A stretch of 64,000 nt of DNA from Harmothoe impar (taxonomy: Eukaryota > Annelida > Polychaeta > Phyllodocida > Polynoidae). The number at the start of each line of letters is the position of its first letter. The first letter of the stretch is position 1. The notes beneath the pieces are model-generated. The model searched no databases, was not told the origin of the DNA, and saw only the letters and a list, made by a program, of their open reading frames with translations. The stretch is taken from NCBI GenBank assembly GCA_947462335.1, contig OX381710.1, positions 61,016,842 to 61,080,841 of the forward strand, given 5' to 3'. A program made the position numbers and the translations under genes. Of the stretch, positions 1 to 11,869 are shown piece by piece.

Positions 1-2483
1 CTAAGTATTTTTTCCAAAGAATAGCTTTTCTAGAATGGCTCGGTATTCAGGAATCCTACTGCGAATAAAAAAATGTCAAATTCTAATTCTAAATACCTGA
101 AAATTGAGAAATGCTGACGTTCACGGGTTATGTAGGAAATGTACTAAAAACAGCAAAAAAGGGCAACAAAACCCTAATTTTCTCAAAAACTGTTCAGTAG
201 GATTTTTTCTAACTGAGGTTCCACTGTTTTCTACCCTCATATTACACATTGGCATAGAGAATATATTGACACCTAGTCAGGATTTTGCGCTAGGAGCAAT
301 CTGTGAGGCGAAAAACAGCCAAAATGAGCCACTGGTCTGAAGTATAAAACTGGGCATCGATCACTATAGAGCTACAAAGAGACAGAGAATCGATGTCCAG
401 TAATAAGTTGTAGTTTTAATGGACATTACAGTGGGCCTTTGTTCCTGGGTGCGTCGCAGTCAACCCTGTCAGCTTTGTCAGTCCCCCTGTCAAGAGTAGT
501 ATGCATTTGTTCTGTAGCCGTCCCTATAGTGTTTTCCTCTCTTAGTTGGGCATGGTTCAGCGTCCCCTGTTGTCACCTGACAGTCCTTGAAACAACTCAC
601 ATCTGTGCCTCTCTCTCTAACTACATCCACAGCTGGAACATCCTCCTTGCCGCCAGCTACAGGTAAACATCACAAAGGCAGCACGCTGAAAGGGGACGTG
701 GCTTCAATATATGTATGAGGAAATTGGTGAGCGACAACAACAAGGAATCAGCTTTCAAAAGCTCGCCTGCGGACATGAGGGGCCACAGCCCGCCTTATTA
801 ATACACAGCCCTATACCCCACAATGGGAGCTGCTCACTACATGGGTGCTGCTCGGGGCGCACACCTCTTTGTGACCACGAGTTGCTCCATTCATCAAGTT
901 TCAGTTTACTTCCCTTATAGCTGCGTGCTCCCCTGTGATTTCAGAATGAACATATCCTATAGAATCCTTGCCCAAATGTGCTCAGGGAAGTAAACTACAA
1001 TACTATTACATGTTTATATGTAGAAAATACTTAGTTTCCAACCCTGCTTCTATATTATAATCAATACAGTGGTATTAGGGAGGGGGGTTGTATTCTGACA
1101 GGGGCTACTAACGAATGTTGTATCACACATTGGTCGATGGACCATTTTCCATCCTAAGAGAATGCAAAGTAGGGGTTCTTTTCTTATTTCCTTCTCTGTC
1201 ACTGGCACAGATAAGATAGATTTAATCATGACGACATTGTGTCCTTCTTGCTAACACTTTGGACGTGACCAACGTGTATTTACACCATCTGAATATGCAG
1301 GCCACCCTCCCCCATAATCCCTATGTGCGACTGATCTAGGCCACAATAGCTGGAATGAAAAGAAATGCGCATTGTCCTCTAAGCTGATATTACCGAGTAT
1401 TATATTATGATAATTGAGATAAGCCCATTAAGGCCTGGCTGCTTGTGATGATCAGACTCATGCCTCTGCCATTCGAGGCATGGGGCTAACAACATGCTGG
1501 CCCGGAGGCGCTTCCATGTGGTAATCCCAATACTAAGCACTGAAAACAATGGTCCTAATGATGCACAGTTCTTGGTGCACAGGAACATGGCCGGGGGCTT
1601 GTTGACCACTGGCCATTACTCCATTATGTACAGCCCTCATCAAGAACTCAAAGCTGCATTCACCTTGCACCCCTGTGCCACCCCCTTCAGCCAGCCTGTT
1701 CCGTTTCCGCCCCAGTACATTCCATATCTACCTACCAATCCGCTGATACCTAAGTGTCTCTTCATCCAATAAGATTTCTCATGACTTACAAATGTTGGTA
1801 AATTATTTAGCAGTGACTACAAATCAGCAACTTTATATTACTGAGAAACCTGGCGTGAACAGCATTTGGGAGAATACTTAAGGGAGGGAGAAAAGAGTCG
1901 GAATTAATTGTTTCACCTTTCTCTATAGCCTCAGGGTGCTGTGCAGCTCACTTCCTGCCGGGAATCAGCAGCCAGATGCAAGGTGCCCATACCCTGGTCT
2001 GCTGGCACACCCACCCCCAACCCCCTCACCCCAGCCCCTTATACGCCCTCTATGGGTAATTATAGCAGTACGCTCTAATCATTTCAATTACTCCGGCTGA
2101 CTCACGACTGGACATGCTGTTGGTGCCATTCTCAGCCTGCCGGTCGCAGGAATTCGTATTTTCTTTTTGTTCTCTGGCATGCAATGCTGATTAATTATGT
2201 CACCTTTGGCGGGGCTGGGAGGTTTGACACCGGACCGCTGGCCTTAATTACTTGTAATTCAGAACTAATGAGATGTCGACAAGCCCCGTGTACATGAGCC
2301 CCCCTGTAGTGATGGGAAGGATTCTGCAAAGGTGTCTTCCTGGGTAAAGATGTGGGTGGGAGGGGGGGGGGCAAGTGGGATGAAACCCACAGGCCATGAC
2401 GTAAAACTGGTACCCTGGGAAAGGCATTGAGCCTTTTTCAGTTCTGTAATTTAATCTCTAAGAAGCGTTTGTATAAGGTACAT
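1..2483. other. Unique DNA without recognisable gene
   Basis: Mixed-composition unique sequence. Short open frames (60-92 aa) occur in several phases but none has a recognisable domain, a biased composition or flanking splice signals that fit together, so no gene is called. The last third (about 2050-2290) is described separately as a regulatory-like block. Confidence 0.6.
2050..2290. promoter_or_regulatory. Candidate homeodomain-site-rich regulatory block
   Basis: About eleven TAAT/ATTA cores lie within roughly 220 bp, several as paired sites such as GGTAATTATAG, GATTAATTATG and CCTTAATTACTTGTAATTC. The block is unique sequence of balanced composition with no repeat structure. Clusters of this kind are typical of homeodomain-bound enhancers, but AT-rich DNA also makes such words by chance. 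Function is inferred, not shown. Confidence 0.3.
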
Positions 2484-2974
2484 CATTTAGCAGCTGGGTG
2501 TGCAGGGGGGATTTACAGTAAATGTGCAGCATTTAGCAGCTGGGTGTGCAGAGGGGATTTACAGTAAATGTGCAGCATTTAGTAGCTGGGTGTGCAGGGG
2601 GATTTACAGTAAATGTGCAGCATTTAGCAGCTGGGTGTGCAGGGGGATTTACAGTAAATGTGCAGCATTTAGCAGCTGGTTGTGCAGGGGGGATTTACAG
2701 TAAATGTGCAGCATTTAGCAGCTGGTTGTGTAGGGGGGATTTACAGTAAATGTGCAGCATTTAGCAGCTGGTTGTGATGGGGGGATTTACAGTAAATGTG
2801 CAGCATTTAGCAGCTGGGTGTGCAGTGGGATTTACAGTAAATGTGCAGCATTTAGCAGCTGGTTGTGATGGGGGGATTTACAGTAAATGTGCAGCATTTA
2901 GTAGCTGGGTGTGATGGGGGATTTACAGTAAATGCGCAGCATTTAGCAGCTCAGTGTGCAGGGAGGATTTACAG
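2484..2974. repeat. 45-bp minisatellite, about 11 copies
   Basis: About 11 head-to-tail copies of a unit near 45 bp. Each contains CATTTAGCAGCTGGGTGTG, a short G-run of variable length and GGATTTACAGTAAATGTGCAG. Copies differ mainly in G-run length and in a few substitutions (GCAGCTGGG or GCAGCTGGT; TGCAG or TGATG). Two overlapping 67-aa frames here are products of the array, not genes. Confidence 0.95.
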
Positions 2975-4777
2975 AAGGAGATTCCTATCACCTATCCAGG
3001 AGTATTAATAGATTTACCATCACCAAATTATATTTTTAGCCTCGATCAAAACTGGATCACTGTGTCATGGAAGGGTGGTGCATTAGCTGATAATCAGCTA
3101 AATGTAATTAACATTACTCGCAATACAGCTTGTATTACCTTTCAAAAGCTCGGTGGCAGATTTTTCTTTTCAAATCTACTTTCTATTTGCCTCCTGTTAC
3201 TCGTAATCAGTAGGGTAGGGCCCTTCCAGGAGCACACCTTTTATGTTGACCTATTTATTTGCTTCTATTTCGCAACTTGGCAATAGGAGAGCAAAAAGAA
3301 TGATTTTATTTTGAAACAAGAGCCCGAAGGAAAATCCATTTTTCACTTCATCAATGCGTAGCCCCTGGCCTAAGTGAAACAAGCTTATTTCACCATATCC
3401 TCTTCCACTCTGTTCCAGTCCTCGGATGAGGGATAAGTGAGCATGACTAGGTGAAAATCATATTAGAGCCGACAGAACCATACCATCAACCTGCGAGGAG
3501 GGAAATTCGCTTTTCATCGTGGGGAAATTCTTATTGAAAGTGGACAAAAGGCGTCCAAACCAGCTGCCTACCCCGTGTTCATCCCGTTTTCTTCTAACTA
3601 CATTTCTAGTATCTACGACGGACTATGCCTGCCGTGCTGATTTAAGGTGTCAGCAATTGCAAGCAATCAACAGACAGGATTGCTGATTTTTAGGCACTCC
3701 CTTCCCTGAAACGCACAGCGGTTAATTGCAACGTCACAAAAAACACAATTTATCCGTTTTTCACCAGAGATGGAGGAAAGAGAGAGAACATGCCAAACTT
3801 GTTCAACGCTAGCCTCGGGGAAAATGTGTTTGAGCTAATTCAAAGATGCAGACGTGAATCTGACGGAGTAGAGATAAGGTGAGAGTGCAAACTGAACCCC
3901 AGCCTAAAAAGAGGACCTCCAGCCCCTGTCGACATTGTTCTGTATAGCCAATGTCATTAAGGCGATAACGCTTATTTAAGGATTACCCGGACTGAGCAAG
4001 AGGAGAACATGTAGAACAAAATGAGCCAAATCCATTTCTTTGCAAACTACAAAGGAGGGAAAATGATAATCATTTACTTGTGCATGTAATAGCTTTGAAT
4101 TTCCAGCGCCTGATATGGGCGTAGAATGATGTGAGTTCTTGGCTCTGTGTTTGTAACTGTTTTATGTAAAGGTATCACTTTCACCAGCTCGAACAAGCGT
4201 GCTAACACTCAATCGATCAATAACCTATTCAAGCCAGCCTGTTTTTACCTATCAGGCAAACTGCAGACGAATAAAACAGAAACGTTGATAAAGAGATCTG
4301 TGTGTTTCAATCAGGCATGGTTCGGGTAAAAACAAACCGTTAGCTGTTTTTGCACAAACGTGGTCTTCTTGCCCATCATGTTACAAAGACAATGAAAACA
4401 TTGGCCAACAGCAGCTGATATGTTACTCGCATTGGCTTTGGCCATAATGTTTCCTCAGCACGATAAGGCAGGGCTGACATGTCCAAATACACCCTTTCTT
4501 CTCTCTCATGGAGCAGGTTATAAATAGGGTTTGGGTGAGCAGCTCATGAAGGGTGTCACCAGAGGTGTTCGCCTCACCTGCAACCAGTCAAGGTCATGCC
4601 CCCCTTCCTGCAACTCCACCCTGGCCCCTCATGACCGTCGGCGTTTATGACGCCTTAATTGTAGTCTAATTAATAGGAGCTGCTTAAAGTACGTCAAGCA
4701 CGCGACGTAAGTGACGTCATCACGAAGGGGGCGTGACCACACGATCACGTGGTCAGCTAGCAGACAGGCTGGCACCA
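2975..4777. other. Unique DNA, partly regulatory-like, no gene
   Basis: About 1.8 kb of unique sequence. It holds scattered homeodomain-like cores (for example near 3720 and 3957) and no splice-consistent exon. A 110-aa frame spanning 2954-3286 starts inside the minisatellite and resembles nothing known. The segment just upstream of the G-rich array carries a CRE and an E-box, listed separately. Confidence 0.5.
4690..4755. promoter_or_regulatory. CRE palindrome and CACGTG E-box cluster
   Basis: A perfect TGACGTCA (CREB/ATF palindrome) is at 4712-4719, flanked by GACGTAA, with a perfect CACGTG E-box at 4746-4751 and a GGGGGCGTG motif between them. Such spacing is common in promoters and enhancers. 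No transcript start or exon is visible nearby, so the role is inferred. Confidence 0.35.
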
Positions 4778-5040
4778 GGGCGGGATGGGCGGGGGTGGGC
4801 TATAGGGCTGGGGAGTCGTGACGGGATGGGTGGGCTAGGGCTAGGGCTGGGGAGATGTGACGGGATGGGTGGGGGTGGGCTATAGGGCTGGGGAGTTGAG
4901 ACAGGATGGGTGGGGGTGGGCCAGGGCTGGGGAGTTGAGATGGGATGGGTGGGGGCGGGCTAGGGCTGGGGAGTTGAGATGGGATAGATGGGGGTGGGCT
5001 AGGGCTGGGGAGTCGTGACGGGATGGGTAGGGGTGAGCTA
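4778..5040. repeat. G-rich ~40-bp minisatellite, about 6 copies
   Basis: Six imperfect units near 40 bp, built around GGGATGGGTGGGGGTGGGC and GGGCTGGGGAGT, with variants GTCGTGAC, GTTGAGAC and GATGTGAC at the end of the unit. Runs of three or more G recur every few bases, so the plus strand could form G-quadruplexes. The complementary 99-aa Pro/Ser-rich frame is a by-product of the array. Confidence 0.9.
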
Positions 5041-5087
5041 GGAATATGGCTGACAGTTAATAGAGTTCCGCATAAGTATGTAGGTAA

Positions 5088-5796
5088 GGGAGTGTTCATT
5101 ATTTATGGCAGGGGGGGGGTGAGCATTTGAGGGGGGGGCAAATTTTTTTAGGGGTATTCAAAGGGGGGGGCCTTTTTTTTTTACCCTATTCTTAGGGGGG
5201 GGCCTTTTTTTTTAGGGGTATTTCTAAAAGTGTCGCGAATTTAGTACGTTGAAATGTCGCGAATTTTGGTAACAGCCTGTGTTATATTTTACCAAATTAT
5301 GTCAATATTTTCAAAATTTTCTAAAATTTTCCTCAAACTCCCAGCAAATTTCTCACTGCATCACTTTTGACACTCAGAATAGCCCACCGTTTTGTCAGTC
5401 TTCAAAAAAGTGCCGGCCTCATGTAAGCACTGAGGGTATGGGAGCTTCCAATTTATAAGCACTTGGGCCCTTAAACTCAATGGTATGTAAATCGAGTGTC
5501 TGAGGTTTGACTATTATCGCTCACCAGCGAGTATCATGAGACGTTTACACTAAAACACCTTACGAATGGATGTATTTGTTGCAAGGTAGTAAATTGTAGG
5601 TAAAAAAGTGCCCATGATTAAATGCATACAATTAGTAGACACCAACATCGTTTTTGTATTAAATAAAGTTGAAAACGATCCAGGGTGAGGGGGCGCTTTT
5701 TTTTCAACCTATTCCGAGGGGGGGGGCCAATTATTTTTGACGTATTCGATTTGCCAAACGCTCACCCCCCCCTGCCATAAATAATGAACACTCCCT
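5088..5796. mobile_element. Tourist-like (PIF/Harbinger-type) MITE
   Basis: The ends are inverted copies of each other. The left end starts GGGAGTGTTCATTATTTATG at 5088, and the right end at 5796 is its reverse complement. The match runs about 40 bp, through a G-run to GTGAGC. Both sides carry TAA (5085-5087 and 5797-5799), a 3-bp target duplication. TIRs starting GGG with TAA duplications are characteristic of PIF/Harbinger elements and their Tourist MITEs. The 709-bp body has no transposase frame, so it is non-autonomous. Internal copies of GGGGGGGCC+T-run at both ends form further inverted matches. Confidence 0.75.
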
Positions 5797-6118
5797 AAGG
5801 GTCTGCAAACTACCGCCAGCCTAAAAACAGGAGACGCCACTGCCCCTCATAAATCCAAAGGACAAGGATAACCCTGGTCAGCAGGTCCACAAGGCCCATA
5901 CGGACCCACGAGCCTCCTAAATTTGAGGTCCACTGTTACCGCTTCCGTGTGTTTTTGAAGGTGGGCACCCATTTCGGACCTGAGAAGCCCCCCCACCCCG
6001 GCTATGTACCGCACGTTTTCTCCAGAAATGGTCCAGCTCCCCTTTGCAGCTCCTGTACACAATAAAGGGGTTTTGTACTCAAATCCTTTAGAAAATGGAC
6101 CCCACTCCCTTGGTGCGT
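5797..6118. other. Short unique spacer
   Basis: About 320 bp between two mobile elements. A 71-aa minus-strand frame is present but shows no recognisable feature. Confidence 0.5.
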
Positions 6119-6911
6119 ATATACTGTAAGGAAGGCCCTTACGTCGTACATTGCAAAACTTATCCCGTAAAATTACGGTGATTCACTGGCAACAATTAAT
6201 GCCAAGATTTCACCGTTTTTTTTACGGTCACCGTATTCTCCTAATCCCCGTAAATTTTACGAAGTTTTTCCGTTGTCATTTAACGGTGATTCATCATGAT
6301 TATATGATGATTCTCTGCTATTCACTGATGATTCTAGTTTTTCGTGATTCACTCATTTTCCTTAATATCAACTTAATATCAGGCCTGTAAATATTAGCTA
6401 GGCCATGAGAGACATAATCAAACGCCTCGCAGTAATATGCAAGTACAATCCATGAGCAAAGGATACTCTAGGATTGTTACAAAGCAACTCTGACAGCAGT
6501 GTGAATATGTATATTTCTAGTTACCACAGAATGGGTGTTTTTACAATCCTTGCTTGTTTCCACTGATATAGAAAGGGAAATTATATATTTATTATCTATA
6601 ATGTACCAAAGGCTTCAAGATTGACCCTCTGATTAATGAGGATATTTGACATCGCTATTATTCTAGCATATTTAGATACGTTTTAAAGTGAGAGGTTCCA
6701 CTATAGTCCCCATAGCTTCCAGGCTGCCGCCTGGCGGACACATGTTTAACCGTAAATGAAAAAATGTTGTTTCACTGAACTGGTTTACGGATGTTCAATG
6801 TAAAAGTAATGAATTTTACACTGTCTCACTGTAAATCACATTACGGTGATAAACCGTCAAATTTTACACTGATCCCCCGTAATTTCAACAGGATTTTTTT
6901 ACGGTGTATAC
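6119..6911. mobile_element. CGGTAAA-rich inverted-repeat element (candidate MITE)
   Basis: Both ends are packed with forms of one motif, CCGTAAA/TTTACGG and ACGGTGAT. It occurs at about 6168-6300 on the left and 6750-6910 on the right, in mostly opposite orientation. The outer limits TATACTGTAAGG and (reverse strand) TATACACCGTAAAA give a weak terminal match. Repeated subterminal motifs are usual for transposase binding sites in small DNA transposons. No coding frame is present. Boundaries are approximate and the superfamily is unknown. Confidence 0.45.
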
Positions 6912-8078
6912 TCGTTATATTGGGACGTTTGGTTAGAATGTATACATACAATGTGTCTTTGGAGACAATCAAGCCACCCTTCTGCAATGCATAGGACATT
7001 TTGTTGATACAGCTATAATTCGGAGTGGTGTATTGTTCTGCACAAATAAATACTCACGACATGCATATGTTGCACATTCTTACAGAAACGGAGAGTATAA
7101 GTGTTGTGGTATTAGGAGTATGATTATTCCCAATGTACAATGCAGTAGGTGCAGATAGAACTGCATGGACAAGGCACCAGGGCGGACAGCTCTGATGGTG
7201 ACACCTAGAGACAGCACGCCGCCATGTCAGCACTGGCAGCTGTAGCCGTACAGCACACTGACATATGGACGTAGCCTACAGTCAAAATGCACTCGTAAAG
7301 TTCACAGACAAAGGCTTGTAACACCCTGAAGGTAACTCATTTGCAGAGTACTGTACATCTCCCCTCTCTTTGATCTGGGGTTTTTAGCCTTCCTTCCTCC
7401 CTTAACAAGACTACATTTTTTGCTACAATCAGACGAGAGCGGCTCGGGCAGAAAATTCAATTATGTTAAAGGACTATACATGGTCTACCCGCCAACAGGG
7501 GAGGCAGGATACATTGATTAGTAAATTGGGCATGAAATGAAGCCGGAGCAGGAGTAGGGCTGTGACAGAGGTGCCATCTGACACCGTCATACGCCACCCG
7601 TCCGTCCACCAGAGAGCAGTCCTTGCAAACCAAAGGCCATGTTTACAACAGAATGGACTACATCAGATCAAGCTGCCCCATATTTCATTCGAGGATAGGC
7701 AGGATTGACTTGGTATGATGCTAATAACGATAAACAATAGGTATATATATATATATATATGTACGGACATACCTTACTCAGTACAAACACATAGTGGATT
7801 GGCATACGGGTATCCTTCAAGAATAATACAATTAAGCAGAGAGGTCTACCCTCCTTGAATTAAAAAAATGCAGAAATTAAAATGTCACTTTTAAAGATAT
7901 GCCGTATTTAGAGGTACCCCATGCACACTCCACACCTCTCCGCCTCACGCAGCACAGTCCGCGTTGATGTCCTCTGTTGTTGGAAGTCACTGAGACACTA
8001 AGTGGTGCTCGGTGTAAGAGCCTCGGTGTAAGAGGACTACAGTTCAATTTCTGCGTCAGAGTCTTTGATATTATATAT
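6912..8078. other. Unique DNA with a short TA microsatellite
   Basis: Unique sequence with a (TA)10 run at 7742-7760. The 7380-7480 part has TAAT/ATTA words. No exon or RNA gene was recognised. Confidence 0.5.
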
Positions 8079-8464
8079 TGTAGCATCCGGCGTAATGTGG
8101 AAGGAGACAGAACTCCTCAAGTACAGTTGAACCGGAGATTCTTTATTGCCCTGGCTCTCTCTGGCCACATCAGCTAAGTATCGTCGGAGATCCTCTCTGC
8201 TTCAAGCGTCAAACCAGACTGTCGGAACCCTCCGTCCCAACTCCCTTATATAGATTACCAACGTTTCTCCGATGCTGGGGACGTTCTGTCATGGGCGCCG
8301 GCGAACTTTGCTGAAGCCCCCGTTTCGGACGTTCCTGCGTCGGCGGGGATTCCACCAGCGCCACCGCTAGTCAGTGGCGGAGCCAGCCATCTCCTCCCCC
8401 GCCCGGCGTTTTAACCAGAGGGGGTCTGTGAACCCATAGCCCCCCCCCCACCGTCGCCGCTACA
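8079..8464 (-). mobile_element. Solo LTR, minus strand
   Basis: Read on the minus strand, the segment starts TGTAGCGGCG at 8464 and ends GATGCTACA at 8079, so it has the TG...CA ends and a perfect 6-bp TGTAGC/GCTACA terminal inversion expected of an LTR. Inside, in the correct order, lie a TATATAAGGGAG promoter box (8241-8253) and an AATAAA polyadenylation signal (8142-8147), about 100 bp apart, which fits a U3-R-U5 layout. ATAT flanks both sides as a possible 4-bp target duplication, though the site is itself TA-rich. No internal retrotransposon coding follows on either side, so this is probably a solo LTR left by recombination. The family (Gypsy or other) cannot be set from the LTR alone. 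Confidence 0.7.
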
Positions 8465-8480
8465 ATATTGTTATATATAT

Positions 8481-8870
8481 CCGGGGGGGGGGTAGTCAGT
8501 ACAGGAATGGGTACCAACTGCGGTAACGATCCCGAAGAGCTGTCGCTGTGCGCGCGCCGAAGCAAGAAAAAAGGGGGGCTGTTATTCACATAAAAGTAAA
8601 AAATTAGGGGCTGGAAAGTACTAAATCAGGGGCTGTCACAATTGAAATAGAAAAAAATGAACCCTAAAATCTCATACATGACTTAAGTAATCTATATTAT
8701 TCCATAATAACCTCATTATAAATGGAAGAGGTGGGCTGTCAGCTGACCTTTTAGAAAATAGGGGGCTGTAAAAATAATGCACATTTTCAAGGGGCTGTCA
8801 AATGACCAAATAGGGGGGCTGTAGTTTCGCAGTTGGTACCTAGCATCAAAGAGTGACTGCCCACCCCCGG
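8481..8870. mobile_element. 390-bp MITE inserted in a TA repeat
   Basis: The left end CCGGGGGGGGGGTAGTCAG (8481) and the right end, read in reverse from 8870, CCGGGGGTGGGCAGTCA, are inverted copies. The match resumes at GGTACCAACTGCG 25-30 bp further in. Flanks on both sides are TATATATA, so the insertion sits in a TA microsatellite and a target duplication cannot be measured. The interior has repeated GGGGCTGT words in direct and variant form. There is no coding capacity. Confidence 0.65.

Positions 8871-8952
<82 letters not shown>
8871..8952. repeat. (TA)n microsatellite
   Basis: About 80 bp of nearly pure TA with one G interruption at 8891. It continues the short TA stretch found at the far side of the adjacent MITE (8473-8480). 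Confidence 0.97.
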
Positions 8953-8956
<4 letters not shown>

Positions 8957-9607
8957 AGAGACAGCCACGCCCACTAACCCAACGCAGTATGTCAACGTCC
9001 TTTCTATTATGGTATTAGTGCATGTTTCCTACATAGTGTAAGGTGCACTGCATGCTGCTCTACCTCGGGGCCAGTGCAGATCTAGATTTATAAGCTAGTT
9101 GTCTATCTAAATGTGGCATTAATAACCTGCCTCCTGCGTAGGCCTATATATTTCCGCGGACAGCTCAGGTCACCAGCGAATAGTGATATGATGCTAACTC
9201 AAGGGAGAACAATAATCTCACTTGTATTAAATGAAAATTGGAAACCTTAAAATGACTTTGAATAGACTCAGGGTCCAGTTAGTAATTGTGAGCAGGTAGT
9301 GGCGGGCAGCTGCCGCTGGTGGTGCTGCCTGGTGGTTAGACAGCGGGGTTGAGCTATACAGCAAGGTGGGAAAGACGTCAGTAGGTGATGGGCCTGTGCT
9401 GGCGTCCTGTCAGGACGGGGTCGGGGTGCAGCAGGGGGTGCCGGCTATGTTTGTGTTGGTGATTTCCTCATTATGGAGGAGGCCAAGACCCAGGTGAGGA
9501 TCGATGCCACAGCGGACTCCTGGCGCGCCCTGGAGGACTAGAGAAGGCAGGGAGGCGGAGGGATGCCAGGTGAGCCAAGGCCAGGGGAAACAGCAACTGA
9601 CTATGCT
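8953..9607. other. Unique DNA, no gene
   Basis: GC-richer toward the right end (9380-9590). Short frames on the minus strand show no recognisable domain. Confidence 0.5.
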
Positions 9608-9795
9608 GGAACGTAAACGAACGACATAAGTGTAGACATTCAAGTCGCAATAGGGAGAGGTTGTGGATGCCCCCCCCCCAACAAGAGGGCTCCAATATGC
9701 CTACTTACCCCCCCCCCTGGAACGTAAACGAACGACATAAGTGTAGACATTCAAGTCGCAATAGGGAGAGGTTGTGGATGCCCCCCCCCCCATCA
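9608..9795. repeat. 111-bp tandem duplication
   Basis: A segment starting GGAACGTAAACGAACGACA at 9608 recurs at 9719, exactly 111 bp later. Both copies run into GGTTGTGGATG and a C-run of slightly different length. The first copy ends in AACAAGAGGGCTCCAA, the second in CATCAGAGGGCCCCAA. This is one tandem duplication with C-run slippage. Confidence 0.9.
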
Positions 9796-10261
9796 GAGGG
9801 CCCCAAAAGATTCCACCAGCTCCTCACGCCTATTGTCCTGGCACCACTCCCTGAAAGCTCTGCGAGGCAAATAGAAAAGGGGTGGTACATAATCAAATAG
9901 ACGAAGGTACACAGGGGCAGTTCTATTGTACGGATGGACAATTGTAAACTGAATAGAACTGCGTTCATGCAGGTTTATAGCTGGTAATAGTTGAGTAGCA
10001 AACACCGTTAATAGAGAGGGGTTAGCGCACAAAGCTGACTGATCACGATTCTGAGAAGTGTACATTAAGTAGGGAAGAGGTCGATAACGGGAAGGCTTCT
10101 GAGGGTCAGTCAAGGCCAGGAGAATAGTGCCATGGGTGGTGGTTGGGGGTTACCGTCAGGTCTGCCAGGCACTGTTGGGGGAAGAGGGAAGAAACGGGAA
10201 TTGCACCTCAACAAGAAGTAGCAATCAAATGCCAATTATTTGAAAGAACATCATTGAACTG
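9796..10261. other. Unique DNA, no gene
   Basis: No repeat or motif recognised. Overlapping frames of 79-106 aa on both strands lie here and are not supported as genes. Confidence 0.5.
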
Positions 10262-10835
10262 TGAAAGCTTGGACTATCAAGATCCAACGCACAAAGAGAG
10301 TTTGCATTCAGCCTCAGAACATGCAACAACATACACAGAGAGGTTGCATTCAGTGAGCCACAGAAAAACGAAAAAAACACCCCCTTCCCGCTTTAGGGCT
10401 CGATGCATAACTCCCTCAGTAATTCCCATCCCCACGGTAGAGAGTTAGACATTAAGCTGGTTGAGGGTGAGACAATTTCACCAAGAAAGTGTACTGAGTG
10501 AGCCTCAGAACAGGCAACACGATTGACGCACACAGGGAGGTGCCTTTAGTGAACCTCAGAACAGGCAACACAATTGACGCACACAGGGAGGTGCATTTAG
10601 TGAACCTCAGAACAGGCAACATGATTGACACACACAGATAGGTGCATTTAGTGAGCCTCAGAACAGGCAACGTGATTGACACACACAGATAGGTGCATTT
10701 AGTGAACCTCAGAACAGGCAACATGATTGACACACACAGATAGGTGCATTTAGTGAACCTCAGAACAGGCAACATGATTGACACACACAGATAGGTGCAT
10801 TTAGTGAACCTCAGAACAGGCAACATGATTAAAAG
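10262..10835. repeat. 51-bp minisatellite with degenerate upstream copies
   Basis: About seven well-kept 51-bp units occupy 10490-10835, each with GTGAGCCTCAGAACAGGCAA, a variable CACGATTGAC or CATGATTGAC, ACACACAG and AGGTGCATTTA. Two older, diverged copies occur at about 10290-10360 (TTGCATTCAGCCTCAGAACA, TTGCATTCAGTGAGCCACAG). As 51 is a multiple of three, the minus strand stays open for 139 aa in a 17-residue periodic frame. It has no other gene feature. Confidence 0.93.
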
Positions 10836-11869
10836 ATAGGTGTTGCTGTTTTGCTTACAGGTGGAAGACAATGGTTGGAAGATGAGAAGACAGGAAGATT
10901 ACAATGGCAAGAAGAACAATACAGTAAAATAAGGGATGAAAAGGGAGAAGATAAAACATAGACAAGGAATCTGATGGACTGGGATGGATGTTTTAGGAGT
11001 AATTGGACGTGAGCTGAACTGGCGCCCGACAGGGTAGGAAGAACAAATGCGACACCCACCGGGACAGTGAGTTTGAAGGGACAGTCCTGCAATGGGATGA
11101 AGTCAGAACAGAATGGGTTCAGATAAAAAGCAAAAATAATCACGGTCCAATAAGAAAGCGATGGAACATTTCTCGAAAGAAAAACAATCACATAAATAAG
11201 GGTGCTGGAACAAGGGGTCATTTTGACTGCCTTAAAAACTAACCGGCTGAATGAGATGTGGGAGCCCCCTTAGCAATTGGGGAATAATTCGGTTATTAAG
11301 CAAGACGCATTGAAATCGAATTTGGAGTTGACAACTACCAGGTTCCTAACTGTTGCACACAGAAGTTTAACGGAGGCCTGACACAGATACCCATTTCTCT
11401 ATACTACTCACACATGTTGTTGGTCCATACAGACCCATGGGGACAACCTGGTACAGCACGATGCCTCATGCGAAGACAATACTGTATCAAACCCCATGGG
11501 AATCTTGACATTGCCATCCATTTGGACCCGCTTTGTCATAAGATAAGCAAATGCATGCTGCAGATAACAAGGACACCGTCATACACGTGCTGGTGGGAGG
11601 CAGCCTTAGATGTCCAGGTGCACGTGACCCTGGGGATATCAACGGGGGCTGGAGGCGTGGTGGGGGAGGGCCCAGGGCAGCCCGGCCTCCTCTACTGGAG
11701 GAGACAATGCAGGGAGGTGACACCTCAGAACCCCGGGGAGGGTGTAAGGAGTCTTTATCCGTCTTATCTATGGCTGCCTGAGGGTGACCTGGGCGGCCGC
11801 TGCCTCCTCCTGCACCTGTCAGTGCCACCTGCCGGTGTCTTTGATGTCAGCGACAGGTATCTGTCACAA
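10836..11869. other. Unique DNA, no gene supported
   Basis: About 1 kb of unique sequence. The 130-aa minus frame (10829-11221) and the first half of the 260-aa plus frame (11414-12196) fall here. Neither has a recognisable motif, and the longer one is extended only by running into the CA-rich array. Confidence 0.5.

Noticed and set aside
10452..10871. 139-aa minus frame with 17-residue repeats as a membrane protein
   Set aside because: The period equals the 51-bp DNA unit; hydrophobic look is a by-product and degenerate copies outside break the frame.
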